In this document: in pieces, positions 5,821-6,235 of the stretch
Layout: each line of letters starts with the position of its first letter
Numbering within the stretch: position 1 is the first letter of the stretch
Source: Methanosarcinales archaeon
GTDB taxonomy: Archaea > Halobacteriota > Methanosarcinia > Methanosarcinales > Methanocomedenaceae
Assembly: GCA_030614485.1 (NCBI GenBank)
Contig: JAUWTY010000071.1
Location: 1-6,235 of the forward strand
DNA length: 6,235 bases
Direction of reading: 5' to 3'
Notes under the pieces: generated by a model
Told to the model about the DNA's origin: nothing
Seen by the model: only the letters and a program-made list of their open reading frames with translations
Database searches by the model: none
Position numbers and translations under genes: made by a program

Positions 5821-5838
5821 ATTGTATATAGTTACAAT
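5821..5838 (+). promoter_or_regulatory. Candidate TATA box inside an inverted repeat, upstream of the Ig-like protein gene
   Basis: ATTGTA-TATAGT-TACAAT is a perfect 6-base inverted repeat with a TATA-like core (GTATATAG, 5824-5831). If used as a promoter, transcription would start near 5853, giving a leader of about 50 bases. A repeat enclosing a TATA box is a common layout for an archaeal repressor site, but no regulator is identifiable here. The rest of 5758-5905 holds no gene I can support; 5761-5880 is about 22% G+C by hand count. Confidence 0.35.
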
Positions 5839-5905
5839 CATAATTATTAAGAAACAGATTCAATAAGTCTACATAGCTTGCAATATTATTATAAGAGGGA
5901 ATATC

Positions 5906-6235
5906 ATGAAAGAAAAATTTCTTGAAAATAAACATTTATTAAATCGATTGAGAATAGGGTTTGTATTGATAATTTTACTACTTGGTTCAATTCAAGTGGT
6001 TTCCGCTGCCGCTTCATCTTCAGATCCACTTATTATTGCTACTATTAATCCTTACGTAGTATATCTACCTCCACTTACTGCTGATATTACTGCTACTCCA
6101 ATAAATATAAACCGTGATTCTTTTTCCACTATTTTAGTGGCAGTCACTGATTCCAGTGATAATCCCGTTGGCCAGGCCACTGTAACTTTGACCAGCTCTG
6201 GTGGGAACCTTGTAAGTACTTCAGGTATTACAGAT
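5906..6235 (+). CDS. Secreted or surface protein with bacterial Ig-like (Big) domain, N-terminal part
   Basis: An open frame of 110 codons that runs off the window. GAGGGA (5895-5900) lies five bases before the ATG. Residues 1-16 are polar and basic, and IGFVLIILLLGSIQVV (17-32) is a hydrophobic core. SAAASS (33-38) gives an Ala-X-Ala type signal peptidase I site, so this looks like a Sec signal peptide. From about residue 58 the chain reads as the beginning of a Big_1-like immunoglobulin domain: ADITATPININ, then ILVAVTDSSDNPVGQATVTL (76-95), and SSGGNLVSTSGITD at the edge, matching the family pattern of 'V-D--G-PV-GA-VT' followed by 'G--TD'. Such domains are typically stacked in adhesins and cell-surface proteins. 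The remainder, including any membrane anchor, lies outside the window. The export call is firm; the domain class is likely. Confidence 0.8.
   Translation, partial: MKEKFLENKHLLNRLRIGFVLIILLLGSIQVVSAAASSSDPLIIATINPYVVYLPPLTADITATPININRDSFSTILVAVTDSSDNPVGQATVTLTSSGGNLVSTSGITD

Noticed and set aside
1..6235. CRISPR array, tRNA, rRNA, transposase or phage genes
   Set aside because: I looked for spaced direct repeats, cloverleaf-like sequences and transposase or integrase motifs and saw none.

Overview
The window reads as chromosomal DNA of a methanogen-type euryarchaeon, perhaps a relative of the Methanosarcinales or ANME archaea. The grounds are archaeal TATA boxes about 26 bases ahead of starts, GGTG/GAGGTGAT ribosome binding sites, a DUF2115 (UPF0305) gene typical of methanogens, and a cluster of archaeal pilin-like membrane proteins. 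The exact lineage is inference. No rRNA, tRNA, CRISPR array, insertion sequence or origin was seen.

Left third (1-2274, minus strand): a tightly packed operon read leftward. It starts with a 43-residue zinc-ribbon microprotein (2143-2274). Three proteins follow, each with one N-terminal hydrophobic helix and an extracytoplasmic-looking body (1567-2121, 991-1566, and 1-984, which runs off the window edge). Their N-termini resemble the haloarchaeal families DUF7287, DUF7288 and DUF7261, pilin-like or pseudopilin-like proteins of unknown role. The first has a class III prepilin-type site (G|QISLD). The third carries 16 N-glycosylation sequons downstream of its helix. Together they look like parts of an uncharacterised cell-surface or secretion structure.

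Centre (2275-2359): a compact divergent promoter region with a TATA box for each direction. The rightward box lies so close to the minD start that the transcript is probably leaderless.

Middle (2360-4425, plus strand): minD-like ATPase, rpiA (ribose-5-phosphate isomerase A) and a DUF2115 gene. minD and rpiA overlap by 14 bases, and 22 bases separate rpiA from the DUF2115 gene, so this is probably one operon. The MinD homologue ends in an amphipathic segment that looks like a membrane-targeting sequence. Its divergent pairing with the pilin-like operon allows the idea that it positions that structure, but nothing in the sequence proves it.

Right third: gdhA (glutamate dehydrogenase, 4504-5757) has its own TATA box and a strong ribosome binding site. 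A 148-base, very A+T-rich gap then leads to the N-terminal part of a secreted protein with a signal peptide and the beginning of a bacterial Ig-like (Big) domain (5906 to the window end).
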